A stretch of DNA of 64,000 nt from Saccharomycopsis malanga (GCA_004014935.1 CP025326.1:1054001-1118000), one strand, 5' to 3'. Shown: positions 47,342 to 56,140, numbered from the stretch's first letter. Numbers and translations: made by a program. Notes: generated by a model not told the origin, from the letters alone.

Positions 47342-47593
47342 GCGCCTTTATCAGCGTTGCCGGGATCTGCAGATGGGTGCGCTAACATGCATGGAGATGC
47401 GTATTCCTTTCTTTCATTATATACCATACACCATGATGTATATATATATATATACAAGTATAGAAACCATTTTTGACAAGCTGATGAGGGGCAGGTAAAG
47501 CGAGTTTGTTGGTTCTTAGTTTCCAAGCAGTTGGTTTAACTCTTTATAGAACGACTTGTACTTTGTGATAATTTGCTTTTATAACAGTTTACG

Positions 47594-49321
47594 ATGACGT
47601 TCATAGGTAATGTCAAGTTCAGAGCTCAGAAGCTTTTGAAGAAAGTGACCACCAAGGATGGTTTCATCGGAGATTACGACTATGCTTATCTCTTTACACC
47701 AAATATCAAATGGTTTTCGAAAACCGAGAAGATCCAGCCGTTCTTCTCCAAGGATGCCGAAATGCCTATCTTTTTAGGAATGTTGCTCGGGCTTCAGCAT
47801 GCATTGGCGATGTTGGCTGGTGTTGTAACACCACCTCTTTTGGTTTCTTCCGCGGCACATTTCGAAACGTCAACCGAACAGTTCTTAGTGTCCACCTCAT
47901 TGATTGCTTCTGCTATTTTTTCGCTTGTCCAAATCACCAGATTCCATATCCGTGGAACTCCTTATTATATTGGCACAGGGTTGCTTTCTGTTGTAGGAAC
48001 CTCGTTTACCACTATCACAATTGTCACTAAGGCTCTTCCTCTAATGTACAAATCAGGAACTTGTCCTACCGGCTCGGATGGCACTCCAATGCCTTGTCCC
48101 GACGGCTACGGAATGATTCTTGGAACTGCCTGTGTGTGTGCTCTTGTAGAAATAGCCTGCTCATTCATGCCTCCTAAAGCTTTGCAAAAGATTTTCCCAC
48201 CTATTGTCACAGGTCCTGTCGTACTTTTGATTGGTCTTTCGTTAGTGGAAAGTGGATTCCAAGATTTGGTTGGTGGTTCTGGTTGTGTGGGTGAACAGTG
48301 TCCTTCCGATTCTGCTAACAAACATTACATGTGGGGATCTGCTCAATTCGTTGGCTTGGGGTTCCTTGTCTATTCTGTCATCATTATATGTGAACGGTGG
48401 GGTGCTCCAATTATGAAATCAATGGCTGTTATCATGGGTTTATTGGTCGGTTGTATTGTCGCTGCTGCTTGTAACTATTTTGAAAGATCTGGCATTGACA
48501 TTGCTCCAGCAGCAACCTTTTTCTGGGTTCATACTTTCAAATTGGGAATTTATGGCCCAGCAGTACTTCCATTCATTGCAATGTACTTGGTGCTTATCAT
48601 GGAAGCCATTGGTGATATCACTGCTACTTCAGACGTGTCCAGACTTCCTGTTGAAGGTGCCGATTATGAATCCCGTATCCAAGGTGGTATTCTTGCCGAC
48701 GGTTTGAATTGTCTTGGATCTTCTTTGATTGCCCAAAACTTGCCGCTTTCTTGTTTTGCACAAAATAACGGTGTCATTTCCATCACAAAATGTGCAAGTA
48801 GAACAGTTGGTTATTGGTGTTGTTTCTTCTTACTTATCATGGGCATCTTCTCCAAGTTCGCCGCAGCAATCGTCGCCATTCCAAAAGCTGTTTTGGGCGG
48901 CATGACCACTTTCCTCTTCACTTCTGTTGCCGTGTCTGGTTTGGCTATTATAAGCACCATCCCATTCACAAGAAGAGACAGATTTGTCCTTACTGCTGCC
49001 CTTATGTGGGGTTTCGGCGCTACTTTGGTTTCCGATTGGTTCTCCACCTTTTTTGGTTACAAAGGAGACAACAAGGGCTTGAGTGGTTTGATTAACGCAG
49101 TGGTCTTGGTAATGGAAACCGGTTTTGCAGTCACTGGTTTTGTCGGTGTTCTTTTGAACTTGCTTATCCCTCAAGAAGCTGATGAGGACGATAGCGAAGA
49201 GTTGGTATCTATTCGTTCTACACGTTCTAGACATTTGGAAGGTGCCGAAGTCTACCCAAAGGATGAAGACTCCAATGAAGGGGAAAAAGCCAAAGAGGCA
49301 GCCACTACTAAAACTCAATAA
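47594..49321 (+). CDS. XUT1: Uric acid/xanthine permease (NCS2/NAT family, UapA/Xut1 type)
   Basis: A 575-residue membrane protein with about 12-14 hydrophobic segments. Family marks include LGLQHALAMLAGVVTPPLL in the first helix, the conserved LVLIMEAIGDITATSDVSRL, and the NAT signature QNNGVISITKCASR near residue 389, which lines the substrate site. UapA/UapC of Aspergillus and Xut1 of Candida carry xanthine and uric acid in with protons. S. cerevisiae lacks this family, so its presence marks a lineage that uses purines as nitrogen source. The hydrophilic C-terminal tail is acidic and Ser/Arg-rich. Codons are strongly biased (few rare codons, no CTG in the first 90), suggesting high expression. 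GATAAG boxes upstream point to nitrogen control. Confidence 0.92.
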   Translation: MTFIGNVKFRAQKLLKKVTTKDGFIGDYDYAYLFTPNIKWFSKTEKIQPFFSKDAEMPIFLGMLLGLQHALAMLAGVVTPPLLVSSAAHFETSTEQFLVSTSLIASAIFSLVQITRFHIRGTPYYIGTGLLSVVGTSFTTITIVTKALPLMYKSGTCPTGSDGTPMPCPDGYGMILGTACVCALVEIACSFMPPKALQKIFPPIVTGPVVLLIGLSLVESGFQDLVGGSGCVGEQCPSDSANKHYMWGSAQFVGLGFLVYSVIIICERWGAPIMKSMAVIMGLLVGCIVAAACNYFERSGIDIAPAATFFWVHTFKLGIYGPAVLPFIAMYLVLIMEAIGDITATSDVSRLPVEGADYESRIQGGILADGLNCLGSSLIAQNLPLSCFAQNNGVISITKCASRTVGYWCCFFLLIMGIFSKFAAAIVAIPKAVLGGMTTFLFTSVAVSGLAIISTIPFTRRDRFVLTAALMWGFGATLVSDWFSTFFGYKGDNKGLSGLINAVVLVMETGFAVTGFVGVLLNLLIPQEADEDDSEELVSIRSTRSRHLEGAEVYPKDEDSNEGEKAKEAATTKTQ

Positions 49322-50055
49322 TTGTTAGTTTGTCATCTTTTTCTTCTTCTTCTTGTTTTTTTTTTCTATTATTTATTCTGCCCAGTTCATGTTCTTTCAC
49401 GCTTATATGTTTATTTGTTTTTATTTTCTATGCTAGTTTTCGTTCTTTTCAATAGCTCATACACTTTCTTAGATTATTTTGTTTGTCTCCAAGGTTTGTA
49501 ATGTTGAGTAACTAACAACTTTTTACAGGTTTTCAAGATGAAGCTTCTAGGGGTTGTTAGCGGGTCTCAATCTACAACGGTAAAAACGACTTGTCTTTGC
49601 CACTTACTGATATTAAATAAAGCACAAGAGATCTTGAATTTGTAGTCATACTGCAAAACTATCTCTCTTCATTAAAATTACAAGGATGTATACATTTTAT
49701 GGCTCGTTTTTGATTGGAACGCTACTGTACGGCTTTTCTCACTTTTGATTTTATCAAGGCTCATTGAGGTTGTACATGACAAACCTGAGAAATCATAATA
49801 TACACCGCTACGGTTTTGGATATTTGCAAGTAATTTTTTGTAAACAACTTTAGTACACAGCTTTTCTGTTGAATCGTTCGCTTCTGAATTCTTTAACAGT
49901 TGCGATGGGCTTAAACGGAACGGTCTTTCCGAACAATTGCTGTTTAGCAATTCGCCTGAAAAACATGCGATACTTGTATATGTTTAAACCTATAGGGATA
50001 TTAGCGGTTCAACCTAATCTCTTTGATACTTGTTTTCAGAAAGAGGTTATTCAAA
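49322..50055. other. Intergenic, permease 3' flank and UTR1 promoter
   Basis: T-rich flank with a cttcttcttcttg tract after the permease stop. Nearer UTR1, cttgttttcag at 50030-50040 looks like a splice acceptor 16 bp before the UTR1 ATG; a 5'-UTR intron is possible but no donor was fixed. Confidence 0.45.
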
Positions 50056-51531
50056 ATGTCGTCCAGTGATAATAGTGAGAGCGAGAGTTCAGGAAGTGGC
50101 GATAATTACTTGCGGTTCAGTTCAAGCGCTAGTTTGGATTCACTCAATGCTCATGCGAATAATAGAAAGTATAAGAATACTTGTGACATTGTGCCAGCGT
50201 TGATAAACTTTGAGTTGGAAAAGCTCAGGAAAAGCTCTTCGATCATTAGCCAGAGGCATCTTAGCGATAAGAGCAGTATCTACAACTTGGTATCCACCAT
50301 ACGGCTTGTTGGTAGCAAGTTGGACCACATCACAGTAGTCACGAAAACAAAAAAAATCCTTATAGTAACCAAGATCTATGATATTGGACCGGTCCTAGAT
50401 ACTCTTCAATTGGTGAAGTACATTTCCCAATCATGTCCTAATGTAGAATTGTATGTTCAGGACGAGCTTATGAAAATCAAAGAATTCAATCTCTCTGAAG
50501 TGCTTAATAAGAGTGGCGGCGCCAATGGTGTTGTTAACAATGTAGAACAGAATGGTGAGATCGAGATCACAAAGAATCAACGGATAAAATTCTGGTCTGC
50601 CAATAGTTGCAAGTATAATCCTGATACTTTTGATTTGATAATCACTTTAGGGGGCGATGGAACCATTTTATTTACTAGCTGGCTTTTTCAAGAACTGATT
50701 CCGCCTGTTCTCTCCTTTAGTCTAGGATCATTAGGCTTTTTGACATCCTTCAATTTTGCTGACCATAAAGAGGTTCTTGACAACGTTTTGCAAAATGGTT
50801 ATCAATGTTCTATTAGAACCAGATTCCAATGTACTGTGATGAAATCAAAAAAACATCATTGTAGCTTGAAATCCAAAAAGGAAAAACCAATAGACCAAAA
50901 AGCAACCCCGAAAGCTGAAATACATCGACATTCAATTGTCGAAAGTGAGGAAATCAGCTTGAAAGATGTTCCAGACTTGTCAGAGGAACTCTCTACAGAT
51001 GAGCGTATCAACGAGACCCACTTCAAGTTGCTCAGCTATTCAGTCTTCAATGACATTGTCGTCGATCGAGGCCCCAACCCTACAATGACTTCCATAGATT
51101 TATATTCGGATAACGAACTTCTCACCAACGTAGAAGCAGATGGTTGTGTTATAGCTACTCCTTGCGGATCAACTGCTTACTCGCTTTCCGCCGGAGGCTC
51201 GCTAGTCCATCCAGAAATTCCTGGCATTTTGATCAGTCCAATTTGCCCTCATTCGCTCTCCTTCCGTCCTTTGGTCATACCAGAGTCTATAATATTGAGA
51301 TTAGGTGTTCCTTACGACGCACGAGTGTCAGCCTGGTGCTCCTTTGATGGGAAAAATAGAATAGAATTGGAACCAGGCGATTTCATCACCGTCACAACTA
51401 GTAGGTTTCCTATTCCTTTCGTCAAAAATACCACCAGTAAAAACGAATGGTTCAAGAGAATAAGTGACACTTTGCACTGGAATGAAAGAAAAAGACAAAA
51501 ACCTTTCAACAATCTTGATGTCGATAAGTAG
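50056..51531 (+). CDS. UTR1: NAD(H) kinase Utr1
   Basis: The 491-residue protein has a Ser-rich N-terminus and an NAD-kinase domain from about residue 75 to 455. Diagnostic blocks are the GGDGT motif (near 198-204, LGGDGTILFTSW), PPVLSFSLGSLGFLTSF, the cofactor-binding NDIVVDRGPNPTMTS, and ATPCGSTAYSLSAGGSLVHP followed by ISPICPHSLSFRPLVIPES. Utr1 phosphorylates NAD and NADH with ATP in the cytosol and supplies NADP(H). The absence of a mitochondrial presequence speaks against the mitochondrial paralogue Pos5. A linker between GFLTSF and the NDIVVDRG block is longer than in S. cerevisiae and Lys/Glu-rich. The upstream in-frame extension begins with TTG, so the ATG at 50056 is used. One CTG (LFQE-CTG-IPPV) sits opposite His of the S. 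cerevisiae enzyme. Confidence 0.93.
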   Translation: MSSSDNSESESSGSGDNYLRFSSSASLDSLNAHANNRKYKNTCDIVPALINFELEKLRKSSSIISQRHLSDKSSIYNLVSTIRLVGSKLDHITVVTKTKKILIVTKIYDIGPVLDTLQLVKYISQSCPNVELYVQDELMKIKEFNLSEVLNKSGGANGVVNNVEQNGEIEITKNQRIKFWSANSCKYNPDTFDLIITLGGDGTILFTSWLFQELIPPVLSFSLGSLGFLTSFNFADHKEVLDNVLQNGYQCSIRTRFQCTVMKSKKHHCSLKSKKEKPIDQKATPKAEIHRHSIVESEEISLKDVPDLSEELSTDERINETHFKLLSYSVFNDIVVDRGPNPTMTSIDLYSDNELLTNVEADGCVIATPCGSTAYSLSAGGSLVHPEIPGILISPICPHSLSFRPLVIPESIILRLGVPYDARVSAWCSFDGKNRIELEPGDFITVTTSRFPIPFVKNTTSKNEWFKRISDTLHWNERKRQKPFNNLDVDK

Positions 51532-51708
51532 GAAGGTGTATTAAATCACAATTTTTTTTGTATAATTTAAAATGCATATATATATCTATATTGGCGCTTA
51601 TCAAACTTGTTATGTAATGGTCGTTGTATTAATTGGTGAGATTTATAGACGTAAGTTTTGAAGTTTACATCTACAATATCTTTAATTGATAATATAACAT
51701 GCCTATAC

Positions 51709-51780
51709 CTTGGGCTACGATCCTCTATATATTGAAATTTATTCAATCTTAGGCTACGATCCCTTTATTCATTGTAATTT
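51709..51780. repeat. Two-copy direct repeat between UTR1 and ADD66
   Basis: cttgggctacgatcctctat followed by atattgaaattta recurs as cttaggctacgatcccttta followed by ttcattgtaattt. Each unit is about 33 bp, spaced 39 bp. The function is unknown. Confidence 0.8.
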
Positions 51781-52083
51781 TTGCTATCTCGTCAAACTTT
51801 TTAATTTTCAAGTAGTTGTTTACTGTCAAAATACTGCCCCAATTTTATTCTTTTTTATTATCTACAACCAGTTTTTCCCAGTTCATTGAATACGTTTACC
51901 ATCTAATACTCTCTCATTGATTTATACATTCTATGCGTTCAACTAAAATTTGCACTACACACAGTCCTTTCCATTCTTTGTTGTTTACAATTTTCTTGCA
52001 ACTTAGTTGGCAAACATGTAAATTGTGGAGAAAGGTATGGTCTTTTAAAATAATCTCTTCAATCACCCAACTTACACTTTATA

Positions 52084-52188
52084 ATGATCATGCGGACGGA
52101 TACCCCCATTCCAGAAATGAAAAAAATCACTGATCTCAACTTGAACAGGTTACGCCACTTTTATCTACAACAATTGAAACAGTGCTAA
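52084..52188 (+). other. Upstream ORF (34 codons) directly before ADD66
   Basis: An ATG-initiated frame (MIMRTDTPIPEMKKITDLNL...) ends with TAA at 52186-52188, five bases before the ADD66 ATG at 52194. If the ADD66 mRNA starts upstream of it, it would act as a uORF affecting ADD66 translation. Chance is possible. Confidence 0.3.
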
Positions 52189-52193
52189 ATAGA

Positions 52194-53030
52194 ATGGTGT
52201 TCTATCCTGTGGAAAGTTCTTTTGGAAAGTCTTCAAGCGAAATTTTGCAAGCACTTCAACAATCGAGAGTGGTTGTACCGGAGGTATCATTTGCTAATGT
52301 TCCGCAATTAACGGTGGATCTTTTGATCAGTAATCTCAACGCGGAGAAGGTGGGCCGGTTAGATGACCAATATTTGTATCCTTTTGTATCAGCAATTGAT
52401 TTCCCGGCAACTGGACAAACCACCAATAACCATAATGGGGTTTCCACCAGTTTAGAGGTGTATTACAGCGAAAAACATAAAATCACTATTCTCCAACAGA
52501 GATCACCAATATTGCCAAAGTTCATGACTACATTCATAAAAGACATACTTGTGCCATTCTTAAATGAAATGGTACAGTTCCTGGAGGTGCTTGTGTTGAA
52601 CTCAACTAATATCATCAACAATTATGACGACTATATTGTAAACAATATTGCTACATACTACTCGTTCAATATTTTGGAGCAGCTCAAACAGTTGAAAATA
52701 CAAGACAGTAAGAACGAGTCCAAAAACCTTGAAAGTCATAGAGATATTTCCTTGGCTAAAAATACATTTACAAAAACATTGTACGAGGAATTGCTTTCCG
52801 TAGGAAGATCAGGAAACGATGTCAGTTTTACTCGTAACAATATCTCATCTCTAGTGATTTATGTCTACGAAGGTGACAACTTTCAAGATGCTATCCATTT
52901 CTACAATGCTGTGCTCAAGTTTTTGAAATTTCCGGAACAAAAAGGTAATATGATATTACCATACTCGTGGTTGGGTCTCTACGGAGATAAACCTGTACCA
53001 GTCTCCATTGAAGAAGGTATTTATGGCTGA
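52194..53030 (+). CDS. ADD66: Proteasome assembly chaperone Add66 (Pba2)
   Basis: The 278-residue protein contains the PAC2 family blocks FANVPQLTVDLLISNL, LYPFVSAIDFPATG, LEVYYSEKHKITILQQRSPI, and FIKDILVPFLNEMVQF, and ends with PYSWLGLYGDKPVP. These align with S. cerevisiae Add66 (VGNIPQLSIDWLL, LEVFYNKKRGLFAIQQRTPL, FIVEIILPFL). Add66/Pba2 pairs with Pba1 to build the 20S proteasome alpha ring. One CTG codon (F-CTG-EVLVLNS) lies exactly where S. cerevisiae has Ser (NI-S-EICIWDS), one of the better arguments for CTG = Ser here. The frame continues four codons upstream to a GTG, so ATG 52194 is used. Confidence 0.92.
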   Translation: MVFYPVESSFGKSSSEILQALQQSRVVVPEVSFANVPQLTVDLLISNLNAEKVGRLDDQYLYPFVSAIDFPATGQTTNNHNGVSTSLEVYYSEKHKITILQQRSPILPKFMTTFIKDILVPFLNEMVQFLEVLVLNSTNIINNYDDYIVNNIATYYSFNILEQLKQLKIQDSKNESKNLESHRDISLAKNTFTKTLYEELLSVGRSGNDVSFTRNNISSLVIYVYEGDNFQDAIHFYNAVLKFLKFPEQKGNMILPYSWLGLYGDKPVPVSIEEGIYG

Positions 53031-53206
53031 TTGAGCAATTCGAAATAATAATTGAAACGTCTGATAATCTACAAATCTTTCAATAAACAATAATGCATTG
53101 ATAGTCCTGTTGTACCATCCCAAACAAAGAAGAACCAAGAATAATAGTACAGATTTGAAGAAACAAAATAACAAATACGAAAAACAACAAGAAGAAAAGG
53201 AAAATA

Positions 53207-53587
53207 CTAATTGTTTGTTCTGTAACGGTAACCACATCTCGTACACGTGTAAAATACTGTTGCACCTTCATCAGCAGATCTCAATTGTAATGTGTGATAT
53301 ATCATCTCTTCGTTTCCACACTTTGGACAAGTTTCCTTAATAGTAGCACCGTTGTCGGCATTCTGCTCAGACTTGCTCAATAACGTCTTGACAGCAGACT
53401 TCTTCATCTTAAGCGAAGATGGAAAGGCATCTTCGTGTGATCTTGTCACAACTTTCAAGTTGGAAAATGCCTTGGAATCATACTTGGATTTGCAGACCCC
53501 ACAAACAATTGATCCCGTAGAAGAACCTATAGAATCTAAAAGATTACCACAGGTAGTACAAAATATAAGAGAACCCACAACAGACAT
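53207..53587 (-). CDS. RPA12: RNA polymerase I subunit A12.2 (Rpa12)
   Basis: 126 residues (S. cerevisiae: 125). The N-terminal zinc ribbon is CTTCGN...CGVCKSKY. The C-terminal TFIIS-like zinc ribbon is CPKCGNEEM...FYTCTRCGYRY, with the acidic RSADEGATVF hairpin whose Asp-Glu pair assists RNA cleavage in the Pol I active centre. This is the Pol I subunit for transcript cleavage and termination. The ATG at 53587 directly precedes the first ribbon (SVVGSLIFCTTCGN); a further upstream in-frame codon is TTG. It converges with ADD66, with only 176 bp between stops. The upstream region has PAC and RRPE-like boxes, in keeping with ribosome-biogenesis control. Confidence 0.97.
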   Translation of the reverse strand: MSVVGSLIFCTTCGNLLDSIGSSTGSIVCGVCKSKYDSKAFSNLKVVTRSHEDAFPSSLKMKKSAVKTLLSKSEQNADNGATIKETCPKCGNEEMIYHTLQLRSADEGATVFYTCTRCGYRYRTNN

Positions 53588-53630
53588 GCTATATTGTCTA
53601 TATTGTCGAAAATGGATCAATGCTCATAAA

Positions 53631-53653
53631 GCTCATCACTTGATGAAATTTTT
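53631..53653 (-). promoter_or_regulatory. PAC-like and RRPE-like boxes of RPA12
   Basis: GATGAGC on the minus strand (53631-53637) is a PAC core, 44 bp before the RPA12 ATG. TGAAATTTTT (53644-53653) next to it resembles the RRPE. This close pair is the hallmark of ribosome-biogenesis and Pol I subunit genes in yeasts. Assigned by motif and position. Confidence 0.6.
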
Positions 53654-53904
53654 TTGCCAAAAAAACAGTAAAATATTTTTTTTCTTTCACTATGCAAGGC
53701 GCTGCTGAAAAATGTGCTGTGCTGTTGGAGTGCGCATATATCACACCAAACATGCATAAGAGCACGATATGGTTATATTTTTCCACCCCCTCCCATCACC
53801 CGCCGGCATTTTCTTTTACGGAAAAGAGGGCGTGCTCCTATGTCATCACGCAATAGAGCTTTTGGCGACGTTGGAGCCTCATCTATTAAAGCAACAACGC
53901 CGGG

Positions 53905-53945
53905 CTTTTTTTTTTCTTCTTCTCCTTCTTCTTTTTCTTTCTTTA
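53905..53945 (+). promoter_or_regulatory. Pyrimidine tract in the GPM1 promoter
   Basis: About 40 uninterrupted pyrimidines end about 60 bp before the GPM1 ATG, followed by a tatatataca stretch and a CA-repeat leader. CT-rich tracts just before the transcription start are typical of highly expressed glycolytic genes in yeasts. Confidence 0.6.
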
Positions 53946-54008
53946 TCATTACAAGAATTTGATTATTTTTCAGTATTACAAGAAATTCTATATATATACA
54001 CACACACA

Positions 54009-54761
54009 ATGGCTAACAAGAAATTGGTTTTGATTCGTCATGGATCCTCTGAATGGAACGAAAAGAACTTGTTCACTGGTTGGGTTGATGTCAAGTTGAG
54101 TGAAACTGGTAAAAAGGAGGCTGTCAATGCAGGTAAATTGTTGGCAGAGTCCGGAATCAAGCCAGACATTTTGTTCACATCTAGATTGAGCAGAGCTATC
54201 CAAACAGCTAATCTTGCTTTGGAGCGTGCTGACCGTCTTTTCATTGATGTTGAAAGAACCTGGAGATTGAACGAGCGTCATTACGGTGATTTGCAAGGTA
54301 AAGACAAGGCTGTTGCCTTGGAGAAATTCGGTCCAGAGTTGTTCAAGACCTACAGAAGATCATATGATGTTCCTCCACCAGTCATTGCTGATGATTCTGA
54401 ATTCTCTCAAGCCAACGACGAAAGATACAAGGACTTGGACCCATCTGCTCTTCCTAAAACCGAATCTCTCAAGTTGGTCATTGACAGATTGTTGCCATTC
54501 TGGCAAGACAGAATTGCCAAGGAATTGAAGGACGACAAGACCGTTTTGGTTGTTGCCCACGGTAATTCGTTGAGAGGTTTGTACAAGCACTTGAACAACT
54601 TGTCTGACAAGGAAATCACCGAGTTTAATATCCCAACCGGTATCCCATTGGTCTTTGAGTTGGATGACAACTTGAAACCAGTCAAGGAGCCATACTACTT
54701 GGACCCAGAAGCTGCTGCTGCCGGTGCTGCTGCTGTTGCCAACCAAGGTCAAAAAAAATAG
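54009..54761 (+). CDS. GPM1: Phosphoglycerate mutase Gpm1
   Basis: The 250-residue protein is a complete 2,3-bisphosphoglycerate-dependent mutase: catalytic His in [10 protein letters not shown] (His11), ENLFTGW-type [45 protein letters not shown] loop, and the second His in [11 protein letters not shown]. It interconverts 3- and 2-phosphoglycerate in glycolysis. The RHG motif is followed by Ser where Gln is usual (RHGQSEWN), a mild oddity. The C-terminus ends in an Ala-rich tail ([19 protein letters not shown]). Codon use is extremely biased and contains no CTG, as expected for an abundant enzyme. The frame is open 80 codons upstream to an ATG at 53769, but that part runs through the promoter-type pyrimidine tract; the ATG at 54009 matches the family N-terminus. 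Confidence 0.98.
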   Translation: MANKKLVLIRHGSSEWNEKNLFTGWVDVKLSETGKKEAVNAGKLLAESGIKPDILFTSRLSRAIQTANLALERADRLFIDVERTWRLNERHYGDLQGKDKAVALEKFGPELFKTYRRSYDVPPPVIADDSEFSQANDERYKDLDPSALPKTESLKLVIDRLLPFWQDRIAKELKDDKTVLVVAHGNSLRGLYKHLNNLSDKEITEFNIPTGIPLVFELDDNLKPVKEPYYLDPEAAAAGAAAVANQGQKK

Positions 54762-55066
54762 ATGATCTTTCTTCTGCGGCCAAGAGAAGGAAGATCTGAG
54801 ACTTGGTAGTAGTCCCATATCCTTTGGCCAGCCATGTTCTCTGGGCTTGCCTGTTCTAGGTACAGAGATGTTATAATGCAATAAATGATGAAAATTATTC
54901 CATTGTGTAGATCTGGAGATCACTGTACTGTTCGTTATCTATAGTGTATGAGTATAATTGACAGATGTAGCGAACCATACAAGCAACTTTGCAATTATAT
55001 AAATTGATATGTAGATTTTATTGGACTGGGCGATTGGCAATACTCCATAGTCGAGAGTACTAGCCG

Positions 55067-55365
55067 TTGGGCCGGATGGCTCAGTATTCTCGGAGAAGAT
55101 AAGAAGACCTGGCAGGCTCACGGGTTCGATTTCCAACACGATCACTTTACACACTGCTTTTTACGATGTTGAACAGTGCAACTGCCTGAAATATGACCTA
55201 GACCAAAGTCTAGGGCTAACTTTCAACCAATTGGATGAGAAGATTATGTTGATTGGACTTTTGTTGAGTTTTTCTCTACTAATTTTTACCAAATCCCTTT
55301 AGACATGGCGCGTAAATACGAAAATGATACTTATAGGGCTTGAAATATATAATATTATTATTAAA
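55067..55365 (+). mobile_element. SINE-like dispersed repeat, copy A (longest, with tRNA-like head)
   Basis: About 300 bp. The head is TTGGGCCGGATGGCTCAGT, an A-box-like TGGCTCAGT at 55077-55085, then CTCGGAGAAGA and AAGAAGACCT. A B-box-like GGTTCGATTTCC lies at 55123-55134, about 46 bp after the A box as in tRNA genes. The middle (gatgttgaacagtgcaactg, ctttcaaccaattggatgag) is shared with copy B. The tail (tttttaccaaatc, ttagacatggcgcgtaaata, gggcttgaaatatataatat) ends in (TTA)n and runs into a tandem repeat. The acceptor stem does not pair and the T-stem is weak, so it is not a functional tRNA. Confidence 0.75.
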
Positions 55366-55385
55366 TAAATATAATTATCAAATAT

Positions 55386-55583
55386 AAATTATAAAATTAT
55401 AAAATTATAAAATTATAAAAGCATAAAAGCATAAAATCATAAAATTATAAAATCATAAATCATAAATCATAAATCATAAATCATAAATCATAAATCATAA
55501 ATCATAAATCATAAATCATAAATCATAAATCATAAATCATAAATCATAAATCATAAATTATAAATTATAAATTATAAATTATA
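55386..55583. repeat. AT-rich tandem repeat, 7-bp unit (ATAAATC/T)
   Basis: First 8-9-bp units of ATAAAATT type, then about 15 near-perfect 7-bp CATAAAT units, then four TATAAAT units. It starts about 20 bp after the tail of repeat copy A, as if grown from the element's A/T tail. Confidence 0.95.
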
Positions 55584-55934
55584 ATTGAATGAAAACTTTT
55601 CAGGTAAGCTGTATGCGTTAAGTCTAATTGACAATTAAACTACTTAGGTGTTATTTATTGAGCTGACAGAACAGATGAATTCACACGTATTGAGTTCCAA
55701 TTACAAAAAAGTTTTATTCAACTCAAAGGGGATACACAAGTTGGCAAAATCAGCATACTTGTCGTGAAACATCTTAGTACTCTTCATATTTGCCTTTGAA
55801 GCGGAAACAACAAAACTATAACTTTACTTGATATACCTACTTAATACTTTAATAGCTACATTGCATAATTTTTTTTATCGAAGGTAGGCCAATTGAATTT
55901 GAATTTACAGTTTACATCTCACACTATTATATCG

Positions 55935-56140
55935 CTACTTTTGCGATGTTGAACAATGTAACTGTCTGAAATACGATCTAGGCCAAAGTAAACGAAAGTC
56001 TAATGTTTACTTTCAACCAACTAGATGAAAAGATTATGATCAACAATACATGATTGGGTCTTACCAAGCCCCTTCATACACGGCGCGTATATAAAAAATT
56101 GATTACTGGGCTCGAAATATAAAAAATTATTATTATTATC
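55935..56140 (+). mobile_element. SINE-like dispersed repeat, copy B (no head)
   Basis: It shares with copy A tgcgatgttgaacaatgtaa, ctgtctgaaata, ggccaaagt, ctttcaaccaactagatga and aagattatg. It then has the common tail (cttaccaag, ggcgcgtatata, ttactgggctcgaaatata, ttattattattatc). Identity to copy A is roughly four in five over the aligned parts. The tRNA-like head is absent or unrecognisable, as in most copies. It is in the same orientation as copy A, 570 bp downstream. Confidence 0.72.

Larger units (their letters stand above)
51532..52193. promoter_or_regulatory. UTR1 3' flank and ADD66 promoter
   Basis: Includes the direct repeat 51709-51780, a TTGGCAAAC at 52007-52015 that resembles the Rpn4 proteasome-control element (GGTGGCAAA), and a 34-codon upstream ORF (52084-52188). 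The rest is AT-rich with pyrimidine tracts. Confidence 0.45.

Noticed and set aside
55067-55150. Functional tRNA gene at the A/B boxes
   Set aside because: No pairing ac­ceptor stem, poor T-stem and D-stem; the sequence recurs as part of a dispersed repeat.
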